Positions 51,224 through 61,718 of a DNA stretch of 64,000 nucleotides are shown one piece after another. Position 1 is the first letter of the stretch, and each line of letters begins with the position of its first letter. Origin of the DNA: Leishmania mexicana MHOM/GT/2001/U1103 (lineage: Eukaryota; Euglenozoa; Kinetoplastea; Trypanosomatida; Trypanosomatidae); the NCBI RefSeq assembly GCF_000234665.1, contig NC_018338.1, forward strand, positions 1 to 64,000, in the 5' to 3' direction. The position numbers and the translations under genes were made by a program. The notes below the pieces were generated by a model that did not search any database, was not told where the DNA came from, and worked only from the letters and a program-made list of their open reading frames with translations.

Positions 51224-52330
51224 ATGATGCCCTTGTCGATACACGCGAGGACGTTTGTTCCGTCGTCGACGACCTACTCGCCGTCTGGAGGTAAGGAGCA
51301 GACTGCTGGGGCCGCTGACGCGAAGGACTGTGTGTGCATCGCCTTCTACGAGAACGGCAAGTGCCCGTATCGTTCTCACTGCGAGCACGCCCACCGCTTT
51401 TCGGAGCTGAATACAGAGACTCAAATGAAATTACTCCGGAGTGTGCCTGTGGAATCCATCCCGTCGCACTTCTTCGGCGCGTCTCAGTCACGGGACGAGA
51501 TGCTGGCCGCCCTGGATGCCGCGCTACCGAGGACACTGACGGCGGAGTACAGCTGTTTTAGCCTAATCCAGGGCGGCGACGCGGAGCGTACGGTCTCCAC
51601 GCGTCGACGCCCACCGGGAAAGGATCGCCAGCTGGTGGTGTCGCACATTGGACCACAGTCACCGACTCTTAATGCCGCCTCCCTTTCCAGTCGCACTTCT
51701 AGCAGCGCTGAGAGTCTCCACGTAAGTGGAACACACCTGCCCAAGCGTTCGTCATCTCCCACGGCTGCCGCTTTCGCCGCTGCTGCTGCTCCCACCGCCG
51801 CGGACGCTGCGGCCTTTAAGATGCATCTGCCGCTCCGGTGCCGCTACCCGCATCGCTCGATTCCAGGCACCTACTACGATGTGCTGGCGCTTCCTCGTGA
51901 CGCCTCGCAGGACGACATCATCGCCAAGTATCGCTCCTGGCAGAAGGACGGCTTCAAGCGCATGCGCCAGGTGGATCCCGTTGGGGCGGAAGCGGTGGAC
52001 CGCATGATTGTGGAGGCGCGCAACGTGCTGGGAAACCCCATATTGCGTTCCGTCTACGATCAGCAGCTGCCTTCTGCGCCAATGAAGCAGCAGCCATGGA
52101 CAGCCGCCTCGGGCGGCGCCGGCTTGACGAGTACGAGCACGACTCCAAGCAAGTACCACACTCAAGGACAGTCCTCCACGACGTCTTCTTCATCCGAAGC
52201 GCACCACAGGCTGGGGGAATCGCACAAACGCCTCGGGCACAGCAGGAGCAACTCCAGCGTATATTACGCTGACCATGCGGTCCCTGTGGTGACCATCTCA
52301 AGCCTGCATAATGGAGAGAGCATTTGGTAG
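51224..52330 (+). CDS. CCCH zinc-finger protein with J-like domain
   Basis: 368 aa from ATG 51224. One canonical CCCH finger lies near the N-terminus: C38-x8-C47-x5-C53-x3-H57 (CIAFYENGKCPYRSHCEHAH). CCCH proteins bind mRNA and are major post-transcriptional regulators in kinetoplastids. A second domain at about 217-282 begins YYDVLALPRDASQDDIIAKY and ends LGNPILRSVYDQ, the start and end pattern of a DnaJ domain, but the HPD loop needed to stimulate Hsp70 is absent (FKR at the aligned place). Flanking stretches are Ser/Thr/Ala-rich and likely disordered (an Ala-rich run at about 183-203). The C-terminal ~80 residues are Ser/Gln/His-rich. The open frame upstream of 51224 is UTR-like. Confidence 0.82.
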   Translation: MMPLSIHARTFVPSSTTYSPSGGKEQTAGAADAKDCVCIAFYENGKCPYRSHCEHAHRFSELNTETQMKLLRSVPVESIPSHFFGASQSRDEMLAALDAALPRTLTAEYSCFSLIQGGDAERTVSTRRRPPGKDRQLVVSHIGPQSPTLNAASLSSRTSSSAESLHVSGTHLPKRSSSPTAAAFAAAAAPTAADAAAFKMHLPLRCRYPHRSIPGTYYDVLALPRDASQDDIIAKYRSWQKDGFKRMRQVDPVGAEAVDRMIVEARNVLGNPILRSVYDQQLPSAPMKQQPWTAASGGAGLTSTSTTPSKYHTQGQSSTTSSSSEAHHRLGESHKRLGHSRSNSSVYYADHAVPVVTISSLHNGESIW

Positions 52331-53773
52331 AGGCGCGTTCTCTTTCCAGGTAACCGGTGCTTCAGTATAGATGCCCCCCTTCCTCTCCCCTGCACGGCCC
52401 CTAGAGTGCCGAGCGGACGCGAGCGCCACATCCACGGCGAAGTTGCACGGGAGACGAAGAGTGAAGCACGCGTGCGCTGAGTATCTGTGTGGTGGAGCAG
52501 GGCGTGGTGCGAAGGCGCCATTCACCGAACAGAGCAGTCAGATCCTTGCCAGCTGAGCCGCCGCGTCATCGATGGTGTCTGATCAATGGCGGTCTGGCAT
52601 CCAGGGTCTCTTGCTCCGGCCCTAATACACTTCGTTTCTTGTTTAACACACGTCTTTCTAAAGACGGAATCCTCTGTTACTTGTCTCCCCACTTTTTCTT
52701 GTGTTTCTCTCCCCCTTTGTGCGCACAGGTGTGCAGTGTATCTAACCGATCCGTTCTCTCACATCTCGTCTTTGGCGCGTCTTTTTCTTCGCTTTCTCTT
52801 GATGTTTACTTCCTCTTTCCGTCCTTGACGTGATTTTACATTCTCAGCGTCACCGACGATTTCCTTTTTTTTGTTTCAACGGGTTGTGTGCTGCAACACC
52901 TGTTGTATTTCCACAGATATGCGCCAGCATATCGATTGACTCTTTCTTTCTCATTTTGTGCACGGCACTTTCGCTTTTCTACTTCCTTGTACGTCTCCAG
53001 ACGCGCGCACTCGTTTACGCCTTCAGCGCTCCTCTTCCCCATGCGCGCCTCGTTCCATTCCTCGTCTGATCTCACATTTGCTAGAGTATTTACCCATCAT
53101 TTTTTTCTATACAGACACCCATTCCACCAGCTGGTCTTCGCTTTCCCTCTTTTTTCCACGTGTTTTTCCTTTCTGTCTTTTTTTGTTTCGAATTAGATGC
53201 ACTTCTTTCACTTCTCCCCCCGGTCTCCGTCTACGACTGCCTTATCCACCGCGTCTCTTACATCTGTAAACGCGCACACGCGCCACCTTCACCCTTTTTC
53301 CCCCTTCGTACACTACTTCTTTCTTTTTTGTAGGTGTGCCTCACTCTTGCTCTTGCAGTGTGCGGGCTACCACACCGCAGTTTGTTCGCTTGGGCTCAAT
53401 CTCCTACGAAGGTGAAACACGTCAAAACTGGTCAACGAGGGAGTATGAAAAAAAGAGGCAACGCGGACATCTTTTGACGCTCCAGGTCTGCGAGGGCTGT
53501 GCTCTTGCGAGAGATAGGCTGGCCGTTGGCCTGTGGTCGCGGGTTGCATGGAGAAGACGTCGAAAGGACGGCCTTGATACTGCACTACGTGACTGCTGCC
53601 ATCACCGCTGCCCTTCCTTTTGCCGCTGGCGTCGTTGCCGTCTCCTTTCTCTCCCCTGTTCTCGCTTGCTATGTATCACGACGTCTCTTCTTTCCATATC
53701 CGTGTGTATGTATGTATTTTCACTCCTTTTAGATACTTTACCTCTCCTTCGCCCTGACGATGAGGGTCGCCTG

Positions 53774-54302
53774 AGCGTCGTATTCCAGGGCCCGGTAACC
53801 CACTCTGCGTCGGAATGCCAGACAGCCCCCTAATTGCTGCCAAATGCGGAGCCACTTCTGGTGGTGGCAGGGCGGAGCGCCTAGGACGGAGGGGGAGGGA
53901 GGTCAGAGCGATGCATTGCCACGGATGTCGGCGGCCAGGCCCTGGACGGCGTTGCGTCGCAGCGACCTGCAATCGTGCACACGTTCGTGCCATTCATATG
54001 ATTAGGCAGAGTGTCAAGGTGACTCGCACCTGCACCACCCTGCCCCCACGCTGCCTACTGGAGTGGGGAGCCTGAGCCGCCGCGAGGGAGGCACCAGGCG
54101 GGCAACTGGCATAATGGGGGAGCGGCTGTGAGTCGACCTGCGAAGCTGGGGTGGGCAGAGCTGGAGGCGGAGGCCGTGCTCTCCGATGACTGAGTTGGCG
54201 CGTTGCTGGACCGCTGGTGTCCGGCGCTGCTTCGCACGGCTGGATAGGACTGTGACAGGGCGGAGAGGAGTGGCGTGTTCGGCTGATGCGCCATGGCAGT
54301 GT
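53774..54302 (+). mobile_element. SIDER2-like short retroposon, copy 3
   Basis: About 0.53 kb; the same element as copies 1 and 2 in the opposite orientation on the plus strand, hence again in the sense of local transcription. It starts AGCGTCGTATTCCAGGGCCC and ends CGCCATGGCAGTG. It is nearly identical to the other copies over its length. It lies in the long spacer upstream of RPL30, probably within the 3' UTR of the CCCH gene. Confidence 0.7.
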
Positions 54303-55201
54303 AGACATTTTTCAAACGCAAGAAACCTTTTTTCCGTCTCCGCTGAGTGACAGTTGTGCGCAAAGCAAGGAAGGTATGAGCGGGGCTTTGCACGCTCTCG
54401 CTGACTTTTTCTCTGCATTCGTATCTCTTTCAGCTTTTTTTTTATCGTCTTCTGTCGTGACGCGCGAACCTCTTCGACCCTCTTCTGTCAGCAGTTGAGA
54501 AGATGTGACATGGGTGCATGTTTTCGTGTATTGCTTCAGGGCTCTTGTACTTCACATTGGATTTGCTGTTGGCGTAGCGCGACTGCGATGTCGTACCTCC
54601 ATCTGTTCTTGTGTGGGGCGTGTATCCGTTTGTGTGGTCTGCCGGCATGCACGTACTCTTCTTCCCCCGCTCTTGCTTTCTTTTTTTTGCTCGCTTCTCC
54701 ACTGTTGCGCGTCGTTCTCGCGCGGACCGGAGGCGAGTGACGCAGCCCAGACAGAGACCCGCATGCAACGAAAGCAGCACTCCCACCAAATGTAAAAAAA
54801 GGAAATAATGCACTAAAATTTCCCCTCCCCCTTCGTGCTCTGATGCTGCCGCGCACGGCACTCCTTACTTAGGTGGTTGCTACACATGGCGTGACCGTGC
54901 TCTCCCATTTCATGAGAACAAAGAAAAGCTAGCAGAATCCGTTGTCTTTTTGCTCTCACACCACCAGCGCTTTACCGACTAGTCGCCGAGCTGACGCTCT
55001 CTCCAATCACGGAACAACACGCTGACTGTATCACCCCGTATGTGCTCTCACTACCCGTCAACAACACGTCCCCCTTCTCCATCTTTTATTCGATTGCTCA
55101 TCCTTTTCCGGCACACATTTGCGCTGCGCCCTCCCTCACCACTCTTATCCCCCAACCACCTTGAACACTTCTTCCCCCTCCCTAAAATGCACCCGCGTCA
55201 C

Positions 55202-55203
55202 AG
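55202..55203 (+). promoter_or_regulatory. Putative trans-splice acceptor for RPL30
   Basis: AG after a pyrimidine-rich stretch (CACTTCTTCCCCCTCCCT at about 55167-55184), about 35 bases before ATG 55238. A later CAG at about 55216 is an alternative. Confidence 0.35.
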
Positions 55204-55237
55204 AGAAGTTCCTTCAGCATTTTTCCATCTCACAAAA

Positions 55238-55552
55238 ATGGCCAAGAAGACGAAGTCTAAGGTGGACACGATCAACGCCAAGCTGCAGCTGGTGATGAAG
55301 TCCGGTAAGTACGTGCTCGGCACGCAGCAGGCGCTGACGACCCTCCGTCAGGGCCGCAGCAAGCTGATTGTGATCTCCAACAACTGCCCGCCGATCCGCC
55401 GCGCCGAGGTGGAGTACTACTGCACCCTCAGCAAGACCCCCATCCACCACTACTCTGGCAACAACCTGGACCTCGGTACGGCCTGCGGCAAACACTTCCG
55501 CACGTGCGTCCTGTCCGTGACAAATGTTGGTGACTCTGACATCGCTGCTTAA
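55238..55552 (+). CDS. RPL30: 60S ribosomal protein L30 (eL30)
   Basis: 104 aa from ATG 55238 ([20 protein letters not shown]), the normal length. All family blocks are present: [61 protein letters not shown] and a C-terminal [12 protein letters not shown]. It is a small RNA-binding protein of the large ribosomal subunit near the subunit interface. The frame is open upstream from 55040 but the family start is unambiguous. Codon use is strongly GC3-biased, as expected of a highly expressed gene. Confidence 0.96.
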   Translation: MAKKTKSKVDTINAKLQLVMKSGKYVLGTQQALTTLRQGRSKLIVISNNCPPIRRAEVEYYCTLSKTPIHHYSGNNLDLGTACGKHFRTCVLSVTNVGDSDIAA

Positions 55553-56407
55553 AGGAAGGAAAATGTGAACCGACAACTTCTCTGTCTTTTTTCGCTTTAA
55601 TTTGTGATTATTTCCCCAAAAAAGAAACGCAACAACCGAAAAGGGAAGGAAAGATGTGCGCTCGACAGAAAGGCGTGTGAGAAGTTGGCGGTAGCGCACG
55701 TGCGCACCCGGAGATGGCAGCGGCGGCAGCGGTATGTACGCATGTCCACACCTGGAAACGCCAGAGATGGAGAGAGAAGAGGGCAGAGAGGCTCAAGTGT
55801 GGGAGGAGGACAAGGACAGAAGGGGAGGGGGCGAGGTAGTGACGGCGCGCGGGCTTGTTTTGCGCTTCCCCTGTCGTTTAACTCCGATCTCTCTCTCCCT
55901 GTGGGCTCCCACCCTCTCTCTCTCGATGCATATCTGCGCGTGTGTTGCATAGGCCCACACGCAGCTCGTGCTGTTAGTGTCCGCTGCCATCAATGCCACC
56001 TCCCGCATTTTCTCTCCTCTGCACCCGGTGTGTTCGATAATCGCACTGGAAAGAAAGGCGTGCACTTCTTTCACATGCTTCATGTCCGACCCCTCTCCGT
56101 GGTGTCTCTACACTTCAGCGCTACCTCTTGCTCTTCCCCCACCCCCGCCCTTGTCTGAGCTGCCAGAGTCGGCAGTACACCACCCTCTCGCTCTCGTGTC
56201 CTCCCTTGCTGCTCAACATCTACGTTGAGACACACATCTACACAGAAGCGCACCAAAAGCCAAGAAGGTGAGAGGGTGGGTGAGAATCGACAGGGGAAGC
56301 CTCTTGCCGCGGTGTGCATTCGTCTGTCTGCTTGCTCCTTGCCTCTCTCAACGATTGGCGTCCGTTTGCTCTCTCAGTGTTTGCTCGATGCTTTACAGGT
56401 TTTCAAA
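55553..56407. other. Spacer
   Basis: About 0.85 kb between RPL30 and the next gene; purine-rich first, pyrimidine-rich later. No gene is seen. Confidence 0.4.
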
Positions 56408-58558
56408 ATGAGCACCTCAACTCGTCGCATCAGCGTCACCTCCGAGCAGCTGCAGAGCGACGCTCTTCGCGCCCAGCTCTTCAGCGCGTGCTGCGCGTAC
56501 GGCGTTGTGGAGTGGGCGCAGTACCAGGAGGATCCGAACTACAACACCACCACAGTGCACATTCAGTTCCAGAAGCTGTCCAGTGCCGACCGTCTCCGCA
56601 GCGACGTGCAGCAGCGAGGACGGCTTTGGCAGATCGAGAGCGAGCCGGCGTCGCTGTGCGTGGGTGCAGATGTTCTACTGAGCGCTGCGGAGGTGCTGCG
56701 CCTTGGCCATCTTACCGCTGCGCTGCCCAGCTTCGCATGCACGGCACTTATAAGCGTCCCTGTAAGCAACACAAGCACCGCGGCAACGGCGACGCCGACG
56801 CCGTCGTTGCCTACATTTGAGGAGAAGAGCTTTCTGCTGCACGGCCGCAGCACCGCATCGCGCACCGCCCCCGCTTCTTCCAAGTTCACAGCCGAGCAGG
56901 AGGCTGCCCTATGGTCTGGGTTCGAACAAGAATCCTCTGCGGTGCGCCACAGCTGCCTTGGTCCATACTGCGCAGTGCTTCATTTTGGCTCCCCGCACGA
57001 TGCTAATGAGTTTCTCTGCCAGCACCAACTCACTTTGGCAGAGCAGCACAGTGTGTACGCCATTCACGTTGGCACCACACCCGGCTGCGCCTTGGCGGTC
57101 GCGCTGCCAAAGATGTTGGCGCGGCACGCGCTTGCCGACTATGCTGTTGATGGGCGCGTGGTGCGCGGCTACGTAGTGGCCATGCACTCTAACACGTACT
57201 GTGTGGTGGATGCTGGCCTCTATCCATCTGCTGATCAGGCAAGCAACACCACACTGGTTCACACGCACACCAACTTCTTAAGCGTATCACTAGGGGACGA
57301 GGTGCAGGTGCAGCTGTCCGCCAGTGGGGGGCTGGCAATGGCTGAGAAAGGGATGGTTGGGGGCAAGCTGCTGCGCGTCACCAGCGCCTCTGCTTTTTCC
57401 ACTCGCCGCTCCGTTACCAAGGCGCAGCTACCCACTACCGCTGCTCGCACCCTTCGTACCTCCAACTTAGTGCATGGCCTAGTTGGCGCTGCTTCATCGC
57501 CGCACGAGCCGCAGCCGAGACCTGGCAGTGGAGGCAGGGCAACGGATGTGGCAGGGGCGGTAAGGCGCGGTACGCTCAACAAGCCGAACGCGACTGTTAC
57601 CGGTGGTGGTAATGGTAGTGCCGTTACATCCAAGCCTGCAGGCGGAGCTGCTGCCAAGGCACTTGCTAGCAAGCTTTTCAAGAGTATTCAGCAAAGGAGA
57701 AGTAGCAGTGGAGACTGTGAAGGCAGCTCCGCGGAGCGCATCTGCGCCTACCCAACCGGCCTAGGTGCGTACGCGCGGTTGCTGGTGCGCGTAGAGCGGA
57801 TCGAAGAGGATGGCCTGCACGCCCGCTGCGTCGACGACGCCGAAAACTGCGGCTACGCCGGGCCTGTTTTCATCCCCGCCGCGTTTGTGCCGGCTGACAC
57901 CAGCAGCACCGGTCAGGGATGGCGGACGTTTGCGGTCGTAGGGGAACGCATGCATGTGGCGCTGCTTTACATGGTGGCTGTGGGTGGCAGCGCCGCAACC
58001 ATGCGTGGCGTTGCCTCCAAAAAGGAGGCGGATCTTCGCCACACGGCAGCAGGCGCAACCGCGGCTGGGGTGAGAGCCTCACCAGGAGACGTGGAGGGCG
58101 CCTCGGTTACGGTGGGGATGACAGTGACGGCAGTGGCCATGCTGAAGCTTTCTGCCGGGGATATCGGTGTCCCCGCTGCCGACCACACATCCCCATACTT
58201 CCCCGCCTTTCTTCTCTATCCAGGGCTGCACGCGCCAGCGTTGCTGCGCCAAACTGTGCTTCTGCTGCCTTTGTCCGACCTGGGCTCGCTGGACCCCACT
58301 ACTCTCCCCACCTCGCCGGCGTCTCTCATTGTATGCGAGGTGGTAAACGATGTGATGCGTGGGCAGTACGCCGTGGTAGTACCATGCGCAGTCTACGCGG
58401 CGCGGCAAATGCAGCGCGCGGTCGCACAAGAGCAGCGCAAGACGGCTGAAGTGGACGAGGTGAAGCGCCGGTTGGCGGCGGTCATGGGGCAAGACATCCT
58501 GAAAGTGCTGAACGCCGAGGATGGGCCAGCTGCTAAGCGTCCCCGCACGGGGGACTGA
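56408..58558 (+). CDS. Unrecognised 716-aa protein, possible nucleic-acid-binding
   Basis: From ATG 56408 (MSTSTRRISVTSEQLQSDAL) the product is 716 aa. Residues about 1-110 have a spacing reminiscent of an RRM-like fold (VVEWAQYQEDPNYNTTTVHI, then a residue-charged helix). A segment at about 255-320 (VVRGYVVAMHSNTYCVVDAG ... VSLGDEVQVQL) resembles an S1/OB-type barrel. The middle is Ala/Ser/Gly-rich and probably disordered (about 360-450). The C-terminus is helical and ends in a basic nuclear-signal-like AAKRPRTGD. A nuclear RNA-processing role is possible, but none of these domain guesses is firm. The upstream open frame (56225) is UTR-like. Confidence 0.65.
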   Translation: MSTSTRRISVTSEQLQSDALRAQLFSACCAYGVVEWAQYQEDPNYNTTTVHIQFQKLSSADRLRSDVQQRGRLWQIESEPASLCVGADVLLSAAEVLRLGHLTAALPSFACTALISVPVSNTSTAATATPTPSLPTFEEKSFLLHGRSTASRTAPASSKFTAEQEAALWSGFEQESSAVRHSCLGPYCAVLHFGSPHDANEFLCQHQLTLAEQHSVYAIHVGTTPGCALAVALPKMLARHALADYAVDGRVVRGYVVAMHSNTYCVVDAGLYPSADQASNTTLVHTHTNFLSVSLGDEVQVQLSASGGLAMAEKGMVGGKLLRVTSASAFSTRRSVTKAQLPTTAARTLRTSNLVHGLVGAASSPHEPQPRPGSGGRATDVAGAVRRGTLNKPNATVTGGGNGSAVTSKPAGGAAAKALASKLFKSIQQRRSSSGDCEGSSAERICAYPTGLGAYARLLVRVERIEEDGLHARCVDDAENCGYAGPVFIPAAFVPADTSSTGQGWRTFAVVGERMHVALLYMVAVGGSAATMRGVASKKEADLRHTAAGATAAGVRASPGDVEGASVTVGMTVTAVAMLKLSAGDIGVPAADHTSPYFPAFLLYPGLHAPALLRQTVLLLPLSDLGSLDPTTLPTSPASLIVCEVVNDVMRGQYAVVVPCAVYAARQMQRAVAQEQRKTAEVDEVKRRLAAVMGQDILKVLNAEDGPAAKRPRTGD

Positions 58559-58987
58559 GATGTGGTTTAATGGTCCCGACGTAGCGCGTTGGGCCACACA
58601 CCTTACACACATATATACATACATCCCCCAAACGAAGAAAAAGCACTTGTGCGCTTTGGCACAAGTGTTAGGGGCCATGGTGGTACCGGGACGGTACGGT
58701 TGGTGATCCATCGCATAAGCGGCCCCACTTTTGGATGTCTCCTTCCGTGCTCTGCCGACATGCGACGCGCCAGGGTACCCACCTCACCCCATACGCCTTC
58801 TTTCTCTGACCGGAACTCTCTTTTGTGCACTGCATGGCGTCGAGCATCTTCTTTCAGAATGACCAGAAGCCTCGGCAAGCAACGCCCCGATACGTTAGCC
58901 GCCGCCACGCGTGTGTGCGCTATCCACGATTGTGGGTTGCCTGCTCTGCCCACGTCGACTCTGCAATCCTGCGCGAGCTGAGCGTGA
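58559..58987. other. Short spacer with hairpin
   Basis: About 0.43 kb. It contains a 9-bp perfect hairpin at 58644-58667 (CACTTGTGC, 6-base loop, GCACAAGTG) just after the stop codon of the 716-aa gene. No gene is seen. Confidence 0.5.
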
Positions 58988-60868
58988 ATGGATGAGGTGA
59001 CCCTCGACACGCTGCTCCTCAGCGGTGAATGCGATGTTCAGTGGGGCTCGCGAGGCACGCTGACGGTCCGCCGCACCGTTGAGCTGCACTCCAACAACGT
59101 CCTTTACTGCTTCGAGGAGCCGAAGAACTCGATGGCGAAGCACATTAGGGAAAAGGTGTACGTTGAAGGCTGCCATGTTGTCGACGGTGGCGCCTACAAC
59201 GACGCAAGCGAACGGCTGCTTCTGTTTTTGGCTAACCATGACTATTCCGAGAAGGTCGATCTGCTCGGCAACCATCAAGCCTACATATTCGCTGCGGAGC
59301 AGACGACTCACAATGCGCTGCTGGGGAAAGCTACGCAAAGCGCGTCGACATCGACATTGCCGAACGCCAACTACGTGGTGCAGCTCTTCCTCTCCGATAA
59401 GATGGTCAAGTGGCGGCTGTTACAGGCTATTCAGAGAGCCTCGAAGGAGTATCCTCAGCTGTTTCCGGACAGAGACACGACACTCGCACTGTCCACGGCG
59501 CGAAAGGTGGGCGTCGTCAGCGTACACGCAGGACTGCCGACGGTAGCGGGGTCGCCGGTCTCCGGTGTAGCAAACGGCTTCGAGTCGAAGGTACTGTCCC
59601 AGCCCTCCGCTAATCCCCACCACCCACGCACAGAGTCCGGCATCAGCGTCTTGTCCGATCACGAGGTGCTGCAGCTGTCGGACGTGCTGCGAGAGTACGA
59701 GGCACTCCAGGAACGCAAAAGAAGGTTAGGCACTATGATGACTTCACCTCCGCCGCAGCCGAAGGGGGAGGAGGAAGGCGTGCGGAAGTCCACATCGGAT
59801 GACCAGGGCTTGGAGGCGGCGGCGTGCGTTGCGGGAAATGAGGCGAGGCTAGCGGTGGCACTGTCTGAGTTGCAGTCTCGGGCGCCCGCACACCTCCAGC
59901 ACTCTCCTCTCTACGAGTGGTGCATCAAGAGCAAGCCAGTCAACCAGATCTGTGCGGACTGCGGCGAGCCTTTTCCGTCATGGTGCATCCTGCAGCCGTT
60001 TGGCGCCTTTGTGTGCATCCAGTGCATCGGCGTGCATCGCAAGCTGTGGTCGAACAAATGCCGTAGTGCAGAGCTCGACCGGTGGCCGGATAGCGACATC
60101 GAGTTCATGAAGGCACGCGGCAACGACGTCGTGAACGACGAGCTGGAGTACTACGTGGCCCTTCCGACTGACAGTGTTGTGTTTACATTGCATACACAGC
60201 CGGCCGTGAAGCCCGTGCTGTCGTTTTCCTCCGCTGAGGTGCGTGAGTCGTTCATTCGGTGGAAGTATGAAGAGCTGTTCTTTACACGGAGGCGGCACCC
60301 GACTGCGACAAGGACCCTGCCACCTCCCCCAGACCCGGTTGGGCTCGAGCGTTCTCGCCTTCCTACCACCAACGCCACTTCAGAGGCGGAGGGCAACGCT
60401 AGCGACGTCTCTTTTGGCGCTACTGCATGTCTTCAGCAGCAGTCATTCTTCCTTGACCAAGGTCCTCCACGATATGCGGGGCTGCTGGACATCGTTGTCA
60501 AAGAGCTGGTGGGACCGGAGTCGATTGCGGGCGCGGTATGCGTGCTGACGAACGGCTTTCAAACTCTCCGGACTCAGGAGAGCCGCCAGCTGCTGCATAT
60601 GCGACACTCCACCGCGTGGGATGAGCACCTGCAGGTCGGCATAGAGGGGACAGGACAAAAGCCGCTCTACTGCACCGTGTATCGCGGAAGAGGGGAGCTC
60701 CTGGCCGCTGCAGAGATGTGGATGCAGGAGGACGTTTTCCAGCCAGGCACCAGCTGCATGTTCGCCTCGAAGCTGGTCTGGAATCAGCTCCAGAAGAAGC
60801 CCAGCCAACGTACGGCAGGAGAGCCGTGGACGATTACGTTCTTGACCTCGTACCAGCGGCTGGCGTGA
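58988..60868 (+). CDS. ArfGAP-domain protein (PH-like/ArfGAP/C2-like)
   Basis: 626 aa from ATG 58988 (MDEVTLDTLLLSGECDVQWG). The ArfGAP zinc finger is at about 318-395: C322-A-D-C325, then C343-I-Q-C346, followed by IGVHRKL with the catalytic arginine finger at R351. It continues LWSNKCRSAELDRWPDSDIEFMK, as in the family. The spacing between cysteine pairs is 17 residues rather than the usual 16. Residues about 5-165 may be a PH domain and about 485-620 a C2-like domain (GLLDIVVKELVGPESIAGAV), giving a membrane-binding GAP that turns off ARF GTPases on vesicles. The zinc finger is clear; the flanking domains are tentative. Confidence 0.85.
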   Translation: MDEVTLDTLLLSGECDVQWGSRGTLTVRRTVELHSNNVLYCFEEPKNSMAKHIREKVYVEGCHVVDGGAYNDASERLLLFLANHDYSEKVDLLGNHQAYIFAAEQTTHNALLGKATQSASTSTLPNANYVVQLFLSDKMVKWRLLQAIQRASKEYPQLFPDRDTTLALSTARKVGVVSVHAGLPTVAGSPVSGVANGFESKVLSQPSANPHHPRTESGISVLSDHEVLQLSDVLREYEALQERKRRLGTMMTSPPPQPKGEEEGVRKSTSDDQGLEAAACVAGNEARLAVALSELQSRAPAHLQHSPLYEWCIKSKPVNQICADCGEPFPSWCILQPFGAFVCIQCIGVHRKLWSNKCRSAELDRWPDSDIEFMKARGNDVVNDELEYYVALPTDSVVFTLHTQPAVKPVLSFSSAEVRESFIRWKYEELFFTRRRHPTATRTLPPPPDPVGLERSRLPTTNATSEAEGNASDVSFGATACLQQQSFFLDQGPPRYAGLLDIVVKELVGPESIAGAVCVLTNGFQTLRTQESRQLLHMRHSTAWDEHLQVGIEGTGQKPLYCTVYRGRGELLAAAEMWMQEDVFQPGTSCMFASKLVWNQLQKKPSQRTAGEPWTITFLTSYQRLA

Positions 60869-61718
60869 GCCTCGAAGTCGCGTCGTTCTCTCCCCCTCCC
60901 CTCGCCATTTCTCTGCTGTCGCCGTGAGCCTCCGTCGCACACGTACACTCTGCCCTCCCAACTTTCCCTTACCCTCCCCCAAACACACGCTGCTGTGTAC
61001 ATGGTATGGGTTCAAAGGGAGAAAGTAAGACGCTAAAGCTGAATCAACAGCAGTTGCACATCAGCCATCCCTTTCCTCAATGACGGCCGCCGCTACACAG
61101 CGGGGCTACGGGGATGTTGTGGCGGTATGAGCCACGCTACCCAACTCTCTTCCTCTGGCTGCTCTTCTCATCTCTCGCTCAGTTTCCTGAGAGGGCGGTG
61201 AGAACACCGCATGCGTGCATATGCCCTGCGTCTTTGGTGGTTCGCATGTTTCATTGTGTCCCTCTCACCTTCTTGTGCCATCTTCTTCACACCTCCGCAT
61301 CGTCTCTATGCGACCATCCCCCTGCACCAACGGCAATCCTGTGATCTCACATTCACACCCTTCCTCACCCCCCGTCCGTCCCTCCGTCCTCCTCTCTCAG
61401 ATGCCTCTGCACAACCCATCTTCTTTCAAAGCGATTTCTTTTGTGAGGTCAAATTACATCAAAAAGGTACACCAACACCGGCCCACCGGCCCACCCATGC
61501 ACACACGCGGTGGTGCCGCCTCTTTATCCGCCCTTTCTCTCCTCTCGTTTTAAGCGTATTCTTTTCGACTGTTGTGTCATTTGTGTGCGGCAACTTCTCT
61601 TCTGTTTTACCTGTCTGCTCACTCCGCTGTTGCTCCGCGCGCACTTTCGAGCCACCGCTCTTCCGCCTCACACACACACAAACACACACACCTCATCCGC
61701 AAGGGACAGAGGCGCAAA
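60869..61718. other. Spacer
   Basis: About 0.85 kb, strongly pyrimidine-rich on the plus strand from about 61250 on. No gene is seen. Confidence 0.4.

Larger units (their letters stand above)
52331..55237. other. Long non-coding spacer with SIDER copy
   Basis: About 2.9 kb, the longest gene-free stretch outside the switch region. It is strongly pyrimidine-rich on the plus strand from about 52660 to 53340, with several tract-plus-AG sites (for example near 53114 and 53333). It then contains the SIDER2-like element at 53774-54302. No open frame here has convincing coding character. Confidence 0.5.

Noticed and set aside
53336..53833. 165-codon plus-strand frame after an acceptor-like AG, plus an overlapping hydrophobic frame at 53499-53732
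   Set aside because: The hydrophobic frame begins with GTG, not ATG. The longer frame runs into the SIDER element. Neither has coding-type composition.
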